The position numbers and the translations under genes were made by a program. From NCBI RefSeq assembly GCF_050908995.1, contig NC_135125.1, positions 14,657,011 through 14,721,010 of the forward strand: 64,000 bases of DNA. Direction: 5' to 3'. The DNA comes from Andrena cerasifolii. Taxonomy: Eukaryota; Arthropoda; Insecta; Hymenoptera; Andrenidae. Each line of letters starts with the position of its first letter. Position 1 is the first letter of the stretch. Positions 49,601-61,400 of this stretch are shown here, one piece after another. The notes beneath the pieces are model-generated. The model worked only from the letters and a program-made list of their open reading frames with translations, was not told where the DNA came from and ran no database searches.

Positions 49601-52178
49601 GCTGCTGTGGATTACTTGAAACTCGAGATCAGGCGAGGCTTTCGTTCGAATTTGTGTGTCAGTGGGATATTCTTTTGTGCTTGTTTGTTCCTCGTGCTCG
49701 ATGCCTAAAGAACGATATTCCTGGGAGCTTTCAAGAATCCACTCTTCTCCCGTGATTCTCCAAGATTAGAATCGATCAATTTTAAACGAAAACGAAGCAA
49801 CGAGGACACCCTCGAGGAGCAACTCGACCGTGCCGTGTACCAAGACCTTCTGCAAGCTTTGCACAGCTCTTTCGCGTTCGCCGTTTTGTTTATTTATCTC
49901 TTTCGGGCGCGTTTCTTTTCCACGGCCCTTTCTTCCGGCGAACTGTACTCGCCGGAGAGGTTGCAATCGAGGGAGCTGCAGGGAACCGTCGAGAATCCTG
50001 TTCTTTGGCGATATCTTGCCGTGGGAATTTCGCTCGTGCCCTTAGTCAGGGGTTTCACGCTTCATTTCCGGGGTCTTCCGGATGATTGTGAAACGCTGCT
50101 CTGCGCGACAGTTTGATGGAATGTAGGAAAATACACACACAGGCTTCCATAGTCACGCTAAAGAAAGATTCTTGAATATCTGGTACATTCCTCGCTCCAT
50201 CTCGATTCAGATTGCGCTGGATGTACTGTGGCAGTGCGAGGACTGTTCGATTGACAAAGTATGTTTGGGCCAGAGCGATTGGGATCGAGAGCGGATGTTT
50301 ATAGTAGAGTGTCGAATGCGTCAGGGGTGTGAGGTTCGAATGGTTTCGTCGAATGCACGTGGAGAGTTTGGGTGACCGGAGAGCGTGTCAAGGGTGCGTG
50401 TTGTAAGTGTGAATCTCGTATATAATGAATCTATATGCCAAATGACATATAAATAAGCTTTTTACTTTTCCACGAGTGTGCAGTTTACTCCTGCCCTGAT
50501 CACCTAACAGGTACATCCCTACAGTACCACTATCTTTAATTTCTTACATAATATTATTATTATACTATCTTAAACAGAAGTTGCATCCTTTTCTTTATAT
50601 CTACAAAACTGCGTACAAATAACTATCGAATTACAGGCAATTTTGTCACATAAATCATTCCTATAACGACGCATCAGGGCACCCAGTGACAATTCACAGG
50701 AATATGAAAAGTGCATACTCGTCGGACAGCATATCACTTTAATTAACTAAAAATTCTGAGAATTCAATATTACCCAGTCACCGCATTAACGCGACATTCT
50801 TCGCGCGCAGAAATTTGCAAAAAAAATGCTCGCCGCGAGAGCCCCCACCAATTCGCGCAGATGCCCCGTTTATTTTGCACTTCGAATCCAATCCATCGCG
50901 AATTGCAAACCGTTTTAACCTGCAAATATTGCGACACGGCGCGTTAATTCGCGCCCGCATCGCATAATGCGATCAAACGAACGCGCGATCGTAAATAGAC
51001 ACGAAAACGTCCACTCTTGCAACTTTTATCCCGCAGTTGGATACCAATCGGTCGCAGCGGACAGCCAGCGCAGCTGATAATTCCCGATATCGTCGCCGTT
51101 ACACAATTTAATTCAGCCCGGTGTTTACAACCGATTCTACCACGCAGCCCAATCGACGCGTAACGATTGTTTTCGCGTCACAATTGTAACGCGCGTTTGT
51201 CTCGTCGCCTCGCATCCTGCAGATCGCAGCCCCTGTCCTCATTAACGTGTTTCCAGCACGCCACCCCCCTCTTCGCACACTCTCGGTTGCATTCGATTAA
51301 AAGCAAAAAATGTCATTCGTCACTCGAAACTCTGTTTTTCCCCCCATTGATTCCCAGCGATTCAACGTGGATCATTTTTCCCCGGTTCTCGCGTTTCGTT
51401 TGATTTCCAACGATCTCCACGATACTTTGCACCGCCGACGGTATCGTTTGCGTGCAGTGTATCATGGGATTTGAATAGCCCGCTTTATTAATGGAGAATT
51501 GTAGTAACCGATCAGGGGGGGAATTGATGGTGTGCTTCGAGCTTCGACGAAGCTTCGATTTCTTTTTAATTACTGTATTTGAGGGTGGAGTGCCGTGAGT
51601 TGCCGGTATCGAAACATTAGCTGGTATTATTGTTTTAATTTCGACTGAAAATCCAACGATTTCGCGCTATTTTCCCGGGCGCTGATAACGGGCAACTCGA
51701 TTAGAACCGTTGCCAGACTGTTTGCTTCGTTCGCTGCATTCTTCGACCCCCTCGCCCTCCTTCCTTCTTTTGTTTAATCAACTGCAGTCCTCCTTAGCTC
51801 GGCTGAGCTAGCAGCTGGAACTGACAGTCGTACAAGCGAGAGACGTCGTTGTTTCCGGTGCTCGCCCTGTACACATGTATATTTCGCCGCGATAATGCCG
51901 GAATCTGTGGTTGTGTATCATTCCGCGGGGATGCCAGAAAAATGTCGAGAACGCCCACTGTGCGCCGTTCCACTTTTATTCCGCAGCTCGCGATAAAATG
52001 ATATCTTACGCCGTACTTTTAGATCAACGTTGGTTTCCACGGAATCCGTTGCAACTATTTTCAAGGGACATCTCGTTAATGCCTTAGGTGGTGAAAGTTG
52101 CGCGTATTTTTCGAAGAAGAACGCGATTTTCGGGAATTTTTTGTGGAATAGCTACTGCATATTTTTTACAACCCTTCG

Positions 52179-52228
52179 CTTATTTTTAAAGTATATATAT
52201 ATATATATATATATACTTTAAAAATAAG
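52179..52228. repeat. Perfect 50-bp AT-rich palindrome
   Basis: CTTATTTTTAAAGTATATAT and its exact inverted copy meet with no spacer; 25 bp per arm, including a central TA run. The flanking bases do not pair. Confidence 0.9.
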
Positions 52229-55200
52229 GAGTGTGTCCCTTTAACTGATTTAAACCTTCCCACTGAATACAGTGAGTCGGTAAGTTAAGGGTCTGCAGTA
52301 ACGGCAGAAAAAGCATATATAATCTGTGAAGTGGTTGGTCCGAGTGATTCAAGATTTTCAATCAAAATTCATCCAGCCTCCCTCCGAATGAACGAGAACA
52401 AAGTCTAGCTCGCATGGATACACCAAACAGTGCCTTCCAAAGGTTAACCATCCCCCGAATAAATGTTCCCCGCCGATCTTTCACAGGGGAATGTTGAACG
52501 GCAGTGCGAAATAATAAATCCGCGAGCTCGAAGGCGTTCCATGAATTCGTTAGCACTCGGGGCAAGTCCTTTTATCCCGTGCTTCACCGCGACGATGGTA
52601 CACGCGGGCTTTAAAATGGCTGAACAAGGGCGGAGGAGGGCTCGCGACGGTGGCAGAGATGCAAGAGGGTAATTTGCGGGTGTAGCTAATTACAAGGCTC
52701 GTTGCGGAAGCGTGGAGTAATTTCATACGGATCCTCGGCGTCGTATATCGAGTTACCCTTTCGTTACATTCTTTTTGTCTCCACTTCGTCCCACGCTAGT
52801 AGCCGAAACGATCCGCGGAGCGAGCCACGAGCTGCTTTCGTTGGACCGTCTCCTCCGAGTGTTTTATTCGCGGCCAGTTATTGGGAAGCAGATCTGATAG
52901 CGTGGAAATTCGCGCAATTATCGCGTGGCCCAATCTGTCGAATTTTATGGCTGCTACTCTGTCGAGGGCGTCGCCGGGGGCACCGGAGCAATTTCAAGTA
53001 ATTACCGTGGACTGGGATGTGAATTTGTGGCAAGCTTGAGTGGCGCTGTGAAGGACTGATAACGAAGTTTTCTTGGTCTGTATCTAGCGGCAGAGGGTGA
53101 CGTGGGTGCACCTTTCTGTGAGGGTGGAATAATTTTTGATGACTAAATCAATAATGTTTAAGGGGATGCAACGAGGTCCCAGAATTTAATTTCGTCGTCT
53201 AGGAGGAGGAAAATATGTAGATTTGTGTTTTTCCTGGTGATGGGACAATTTGTGTATTTAAGTTAGCGCGACGAATGTTGCGGTGGTTTCAGTTTATTCG
53301 TGTGAAGTGTGTGGTGTCATTTCTGTCTCGTACGTTAGACGTTGCATTCAGGGGTAGAGACTATTGCGCGACAGTGTTGGTTGCCTTTTATCAGAGGGGA
53401 TAAAAGGGTGATATTTCACGATTGAATATATTGATCTACATGGTTATCTTCTCGTGAGATGTCAGACGGAGAATATACAGTGACAGGCAAGTGAAATGTG
53501 ACGCGATCCCAATTTTTCTAAAAGCATGGAAGCAAAAATGTCTAGGCACTTGAGAGAAAATATCTGGAAATAAATCAATCTTCTATCAAAATGAAAAACT
53601 ACTATGTTACACGGTAGAGCAATTTATCTGAAAAAAAAAAAATACAACTACTTAGTTCTCAGCATTTTCAAAGACAATAGAAAACAGTGCCTTCGATGCC
53701 AGTCCTACTTCGATTAATCTACGAAATCCTCGAATCTTCATAAACTTTTGCACAAAATGCTTGTTTCGGAGCACTCATCTCCGCAGCTTCTATTTTCTTT
53801 CCATTCTTTATGCGTCCCCTATTCGTGTCACTCGAATTCTGTTTTCGACAACCGACGCATCGATCCCGCCATTTATCAGCGCCGCAGAGAGAATCCGAAA
53901 CCAGCTCGCCCATCTGCCAAAGTAACTCCAATATGTGTCTCTGATTTATGACGATCGTTAGCTAAACGTATTCCCGTGCATCGGCGCGCGAGGAATCGCG
54001 TGACGGCTCAAAACGACCCGAAAATTGCGAGCAATCGGCGCCGTAAGTCTCCGCGTATCCTCGCGACGATTTACCGCGCAACTGGCTGAGCACGCGTGCG
54101 CGAAGACGGACGGCTAACGCCGCGTCTAGGTGTAATAAGTTACAATTAGAGCGAGCTGATTGCTGCTCATGGGATTTCGCTCCGCTACGTAGCAGTTTAG
54201 AAATCAACCAGATTTTTAAGCAACCCGCGAGACATTTAACGCATCCCCTGAATATTTATACATTAACCACCATGCAAATTCCACTTACAGCGAGTTTAAA
54301 ACAGAGAAGCGCGGGTCGTTGAAACACAGAAGAACCGGAGTAACGAGAAGTTATTTTAATCCCATTTCTAGGCGAAATGAAATATAAACGGCGCAAAGCG
54401 GCGCGCGCTCTTCTTTTTTCCTGTCCGAGATCCTGCAGGCGTTTCAGGGACGCAAAAGTGTCACCAAATTCGTTGTATTCTCCGGCGTGATAAAAGCCAG
54501 GGGACTTTAATGTATGCCCGGGCGGAGGAACGGACGCGGCGTCAGCGAAATTAAAAAGGAAACCGCGATTTACAACTTCCACGCGTGGACAAAACGGGCT
54601 GGATTTTCGTTGCTCGTAAAGACGGGGCCGGCTCCCCGGCGCGCGGCTTTATATCATTGCGGAACGAAGTCGGTTTAATCGTGACCTGCGCCAGTAATAT
54701 CAGAGTTGACGGCCGTGCCCCGGGCGCGGGATCGCGGCACCCCGTCAAAGATTTTACCGCCCCGATCCTAATTCGTTGGAACGTGACCGTCCAACGACGG
54801 GCTGACGAAGTGTTTCGGGATCGTAAAGCAGGAATAATCGTTTCACCCCCGCGGACCCACTCGATGTAGAACGAAGTTGCGGATCGCGGCCCGAAAGCTC
54901 CAACAATGGAATAAGTAAGACTCCTTGCAGATCGATTGCTCGGAATTGGGGAGTTTGGCTTTCCGTCAGGCAATGGCATTGTTCGTTAGGCACAATGAAC
55001 AGAGTGCCCGGGGCATGGGGAATATTTTCAGTGGGAGAAGGGGTGCGTGTGTTTTAATTCAGGCGGAAGAGAATGGATTAAGTTGGGAAGAAGAGTTGTT
55101 AATATTTATCGTGCTGGAGGTGCAGAAGACCCTTGACTTGGAATTGCGAGAATTTTAATGGTGAATTGGTCGGGGCAACGCCGGTGTAGCAGAGTAAGAA

Positions 55201-55845
55201 GTAATGTTGAGTGGTGATAATTTCGGTGTTTGAAAAAGCCTGGGGAATTGAATACTCGCTTGATTTTAATTTAAAAGCAGAGAACTAGAGGGTCGTTCTT
55301 TCCGGGACACTCTTTCAAGATATTAAAGCCTAAGTAGCTATTCAAGCTCGCACTTTACACTGGCACGCTCCGCGAAGACACTTAAAAGAGGGATTAAATT
55401 AAAGTTAATTAAATCGATGGTAGTTTTACTTCATTCTTATCTAGTCCTTACGGCGCGTGTCCCACTAAAGTGGGAACTTGATCCCGTTGCCTTAACTCCC
55501 CACCTTGGGGTACGATTCAATCTAATTCTCTAACTGCAATTAAAGACTCAGAACGAACTTCCATAAGCTTCTTCTTAATCGAACATAGAATTCTACCTGA
55601 AAATGTGACCCACATCAGTATGTAACATTTCTACCATTCCAAACACCAAATTAAATCCGGTATTAACCCACAAGCACCAGTCTCATTCGAAAAGGTCTAA
55701 TTTTTAATTTAATTATTTATCACGGGGTAAGAACCCTCTGGCACATGATAATAACGTGAAAAAGCATGAATAGAGAACGGGCAAATGGGGTAAAATTAAA
55801 ATTAAATCTTGAAATAACAAATACCAAAGAAAACAACAGAAACGC

Positions 55846-55929
55846 ATGAAATAAGATGAACAGATATTACAAGTACCAAAGTTGCAAATGAAATAAGATG
55901 AACAGATATTACAAGTACCAATATTGCAA
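55846..55929 (+). repeat. 42-bp direct duplication
   Basis: Two adjacent copies of a unit starting ATGAAATAAGATGAACAGAT, 42 bases apart, differing at very few positions (CAAAGTTG versus CAATATTG). Confidence 0.85.
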
Positions 55930-57797
55930 ATTTATTATCCGGTATACGCAAAACTGAATTTCTGAATGCAGATAAGGATATTAATAATTACCCACTACAT
56001 TTTTCCTTCGTCCCCCTCCCCCAAAAAAAACATACCCTTGATCCTCAAGTTCCCCGAAACACGGTGCTTGTTATCGCAACCGTTCTCGTCGTAAAAACCA
56101 GTCGATCGATAAAAGATTACACACCACCCCGAAAATGGACGGTGGAAAGTGTAGAACGGGTCCGACACACAGGGGGTTGGAACGGTGGCTGGGGGATTAT
56201 TATCGAGCCAGGGAATCGATGTCCGGCAGGTGGAAAATTACAGTGAATATTATCTGCGGATGGCAGAGCGGTTGGTACAAAGGGATTCAATTTTCTCTGG
56301 AAATAAAGACGAAACGATAGCAACGTGTGGCCGCGGGATAAGGAGGGTATATAGCGCGTATTACTGGCGGGAAAGGAGGAAGGATGTGCATCAGGGCGAT
56401 CCTGTCTCCTCGCCTCCCTCCTGCCTCCACGGCCGGATACTCTGCCCTGGAGAGTTAGTTTCCCGAAGAAAAATATAGGGGATAGTAATTTCAGGCGATA
56501 AAATAAGAATCATTTGGGAGCAGGTAGTAAAACTGTCCTGTAGATCAACGGCGAACGCCCGTGGACGCTCGCGCCATTATTCAGGGGCTGTAATTTTCAG
56601 TTTACCCAGCGGAAGATTGAGCGACTGTTACCGACGTGCAGTCGCGTTTAACTCGTCGCCTTCTAGGCACGAGATGCGCCTTGCTCTTTTTTTTTTTAGA
56701 AAGAAGCGTTTCCAAGTGGCGCGCGCGAGGCGTCCTGATTGGGGATGAGAAAGAATGTCATGGCTTGTGAAATTGTAAGAAATTCGGGGAGGCATCGTCG
56801 AGCTGTGGATTTCCTTTTGTCTAAATTTCTCGGTGCTGTTATATTCCTCGTCGTATCCAGGAAGAATGCTGAGTGGATTGCATTTAAAATGGGGATGAAC
56901 TGAAATTCTTTTCATCGTTACTTTACAGTCTACAGTCGCGATGGAAATATCGAGCTCGACTGCCGCGCTTATCCTTTGATACATATTTTTTCGAAACGCG
57001 ACGTCGCGGATGGTATCGCCACTCGTAGGTCTTTCTCGACGACTAATCGAGATCGATATTCGATTCTCCTTCATCCCTAAACTAAACATGGAAGTCGGGA
57101 GTATTGTCTTTTCTCCTTTTTCTTTCCACTGCGTTGCATCGAAGTATAGCGCGCGTCGAGTACATGCTGCAGCTGGAAAATATATAATAGTATCGACCAT
57201 TGGCGCTGCCTGGAAGCCAGTGTGCGCGAGGGGCGTTATTAAAAGGAGAAAAATCGGGCTGCGCAGTTATCATCGCTGACGTTCCTCGGACACATCCAAC
57301 AGGATGCTTTGAATTTTTCACGGCATTGTGCCGCGTAATGACAGACACTCGGCGACAAGGGCGACATTTACTTTGCTGTTGTATAAATTATTAAACGAAG
57401 CTCGCGAAAGGCTGCTCGGGGAGCTTTGAAAATTACGAAAATTTACGGAAGCATTCTGGGAGGCGAGCGAGTGAAGGGAATGCAGAAAGAAAACGGACAA
57501 AGGAAGGTTCTCCGAGGAACGCGGGTATTCAGAAGAAGACGCGATGGCGGAAACGCGACGAAGAATGGACATTTATCTTCGCACAAAAACCCTTGACGCA
57601 AGCAGGGGCTGAAAGTTGCGAAAAAATCGAGTGCATTTTGTCGAAGAAAGGGTCGATCTATCGAGCAGAATTCTTTCGCCGAGATTTGACGATATTGTAC
57701 GTCCAAGTGGATAGAAGAAGAGGGTCTATGAATGGAGCAAAGAGGATAGCTAGTTAATACAGGTCTTCAGATTCACCTTGATAATGATGACGCAAGA

Positions 57798-58477
57798 TTA
57801 AGTTCGATGTATGTTCAAAGCTGGAATTTTTATTTAGATTTCTTTAGACCAATCCACATTTAAATTCTTCGTGTTAGACAATTATGTGCGATTTAAAACC
57901 CATCTAGGCTGGACTAGGTTATTTCAAACACACTTAAGTTCGATGTTTGTTCAAAGTTGGAATTTTTATTTAGATTTCTTTAGACCAATCCACATTTAAA
58001 TTCTTCGTGTTAGACAATTATGTACGATTTAAAACACATCTAGGCTGGACTAGGTTATTTCAAACACCCTTAAGTTCGATGTTTGTGCAAAGTTGGAATT
58101 TTTATTTAGATTTCTTTAGACCAATCCACATTTAAATTCTTCGTGTTAGACAATTATGTGCGATTTAAAACCCATCTAGGCTGGACTAGGTTATTTCAAA
58201 CACACTTAAGTTCGATGTTTGTTCAAAGTTGGAATTTTTATTTAGATTTCTTTAGACCAATCCACATTTAAATTCTTCGTGTTAGACAATTATGTACGAT
58301 TTAAAACACATCTAGGCTGGACTAGGTTATTTCAAACACCCTTAAGTTCGATGTTTGTGCAAAGTTGGAATTTTTATTTAGATTTCTTTAGACCAATCCA
58401 CATTTAAATTCTTCGTGGTAGACAATTATGTACGATTTAAAACACATCTAGGCTGGATTAGGTTATTTCAAACACAC
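57798..58477 (+). repeat. Minisatellite, five 136-bp units with dimeric pattern
   Basis: Units start at 57798, 57934, 58070, 58206 and 58342 (TTAAGTTCGATG), exactly 136 apart, with no partial unit. Units 2 and 4 appear identical. Units 1 and 3 share TGTGCGATTTAAAACCCATC while 2, 4 and 5 have TGTACGATTTAAAACACATC; units 1, 3 and 5 end CACAC and units 2 and 4 end CACCC. The array thus behaves as a 272-bp dimer repeated. No coding capacity is seen. Confidence 0.92.
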
Positions 58478-61400
58478 TCTATATTCGTCGTAAATTTTTT
58501 AAGCCATGGATTTGGGGCAACGAAGCTGAAACTTTCGACCATCCTGGTCAGAAGAAATGCAGAGGGTGGATGTTCTGTAGATGAAGAATATTGACAAGCT
58601 AAGTAAATATTGCAGGCCTGTGATCTATGATGTGCCAACTCTCTACCCAATTGTTCAATATTCGTCGACCTCCTCTGCAGATCTACCTGTAGAATACGTT
58701 TTAAAGAGTTTCAGTGAATGAAGGGACCGGAGTTCAAGTACAGTTGCCACCAGAAACTCCATACGCACTGGTAGAGGGAGAAAAATGTTTTGCCAGTGAC
58801 GGTCGTAGATTTTTATTAGAGGTAAAAGCGGGAAGGGGCGCGTTGCACATTTGTCAAGTGACGTCGCAACGTCGAACGGGGCTGGGGAACAAAGAGATTC
58901 ATAGGGCGTGAAATAATGAAAATCCTTTTTTTTTCTTTGAAAATTGAGACCTCGGGTGATTTGTGTACTGTCGAGTGCACTTACTCGTCCTGCCAAATGT
59001 TCGTGCCTTATACTGTGTTGCGAACGTTTTCGACTGTGGAGTGATGTTGGGGTTTCTTGAAGAAAATTTGGCAGCTGTAGAAAAAGTTTCAGGTAGAGAA
59101 GTGGCTGAGTTTAACGAGAAATGTGACAGGCAGGAATAAAATTGTAATCTTTGACAGTATTTAAAAAAAAAATCGAAATCAGTGAAATGATGACTTAAAC
59201 CTCCCCTAGTTTCACATGGACTACGTCATATTTCAATTTCGTCAAAATCCCTCAAGACGAGTGCGAAATATGATCGATTTGTCACGGGATGATCTTCGCA
59301 TCGAATTACATAATCAGTTGCCAAGCAGAAACTTGAACGTTACTTGTCATTAAAAGGACCACGGTAAAGCTTTCCATCCATACATAATCTACACAGTCCA
59401 GAGTCTTGTCAAATGCAGAACTCGTAATTCCATTTGCCTCGACATTTAATTTGTCAGCGTAAAAGGGGCACGCTATCGCTGTAAAAGTGAAAACTCCTCC
59501 CCTTCTTTCTTATCCGGAAGAAAGAGGAGGCATACGAAAATTAGGAAGATGTACGTTTCCGCGAGAAGAATGGGGACCTTCGTGGAAGTGAAGTCGCCGC
59601 TCAAAAGAAGGTAAGAACTTAAAAGCGCGCAAGCGGGAAACACGCTCGTCAGGCCGCGGCGAAGAACAAAAGGTAGAAAACAATGCGATTCCTGATACGC
59701 GCCTCCGAGATGCCACCATCGCTGCCGCTTTTTCTTTTGTGCGAACCTGAGGTTCACAAGTGGCTGGGGGTGCACGGAAAGAAAGATTCTCAAATAGGAT
59801 CTAAAATCTCGACGAACCGACCATAATATCCTAGAAACAGATAGATATCAATAATCGTTTATAGTTAATAGTTGCGTTTCTTTCTTTCAAACATCTTTAT
59901 TGCACATTGCTGAAATAATTTGTGCAGAAAGTTTTAGACCTGTGATTTATGCCATTCGAAGAGTATTTCTTCTAATTTAATTTTTTATTTTTATACTACT
60001 TTTTTGTAAGTTGATTTATTTAGGAAATATTTCCAACTTAATATCAGCACAGAGTTGTTATAATCTGTACGTTTTATATTTGCTTGTCCCTGTTTTCGCA
60101 GAGTTTAAATTGAAATTAGGAACTGGTTGGCAATTCGGGAGTTTTACAGAATAATAGAATGGATAGATTATCTTTTCCATGGTTTTTTCGTCGGCTTTTG
60201 TGTGATTGACGGGGAACAAGTACGTTCCGCGGAGGTAAATCTTTCACGCGTCGAAAAACAAAAATCACTTTAGAGCAAAACAGCGAAAATAGGAGAGGTC
60301 GAACTGGTCGATGCGAGATTTGCGTTCGGAGATTGACGTATTTCCTGAATTTACGTAAAAGCTACGAACGGTTGGTAAGAAGAAAGCTTAGATAAAATAC
60401 CAGGCTTTCAGTGCGTTCAGACCCGGTGCACTTCGAAAGAAATACTGCAATAACTACGAATCTCTAGAATACATAAATAATGATAGAAGAAATTAACGAA
60501 GCTAGAGGCACAAAATTTTTTAAAGAATATACTCGAACTCGTTAACTCCTAAAAGCATCACCTGCCTCTCAAACTCCACCTTAATAATAAATAAAATCAT
60601 TCTCATCAAAAGCAAAACACCGCGTGGTTTATAATCGTATTCAATTAAATCCCAAATGCAATATACTGAAAAATTTCTGTGCTAGCTCCATTAAAATACC
60701 CAAGCCCATCGACATGAATTTCATAATCCCGAGACACACTAACTCCATCAGAGCTCCAGCAGCTTCCATCGTCAAAGAGATAACGTTAGAGCTACCAAAT
60801 GCAGCTCGGTGCTCGATTAACACCGATTCCCATCACGAAACGCCAAGAAGGGGGGAAGCCGTGGATAAAGAATCGTTTGATACTAGTCGAGGGAAGGAAT
60901 CGTTGAGTTCGATGCAAAAGAAAGCGCAAGCAGCGTACAGAGGTAAAGGCAGTGCGGTGGAACATGATTCTCCCGCTACTGAAGTCGAAGCTTTTGCCCC
61001 ATGAATTTTCGTGAAAGCCTCGGATAGCTTCGAGACGGGGATCGCGCGGATGAAAGGCCATTTGAATCTTCTATTCTCGTGTTCCTGCTGCTTCTCAGTT
61101 TCACGGGCCCGTACGTTTCCTCTTCCCCTCCTTGTCTGCCTGGAAAATGCTCGTCACAGAGCAAAGTCTTTCACTCTGATAAGTGTTGCTGCCCGGAGGC
61201 GAGCTTTCTCCCCCCCGTGTTCATCGCGAGTTAGGTCTTAGGAGGTCGCGAGGACCCAGATCCTGGTCCTGGGACCAAACGCCGCGATTGCTTTAAAATC
61301 GCAGGCCCCCTCGAGCTATGCAATTGTCGATCTCTCACCGACGATCACGCCAGGCAAGAAGTTTCGTTCTGGCTGGGTGTTATCTTGATTCGACCTGCTT

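Larger units (their letters stand above)
42566..57797. other. Intergenic or intronic DNA, no supported gene
   Basis: Alternating AT-rich stretches and CpG-rich blocks (for example 43550-44060, 49050-49500, 54000-55000). Contains the second copy of the diverged repeat (46575-46683), an AT palindrome (52179-52228) and a 42-bp duplication (55846-55929). None of the open frames here shows a domain or convincing splice partners. Confidence 0.45.

Noticed and set aside
54551..54979. 142-codon minus-strand frame in a CpG-rich block
   Set aside because: CpG-rich DNA with few stop codons gives such frames; both strands are open and no motif is present.
56628..57200. 190-codon open frame on the minus strand
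   Set aside because: Longest open frame in the window, but no recognisable domain, low-complexity lysine and arginine runs, and no splice signals or start context; looks like chance.
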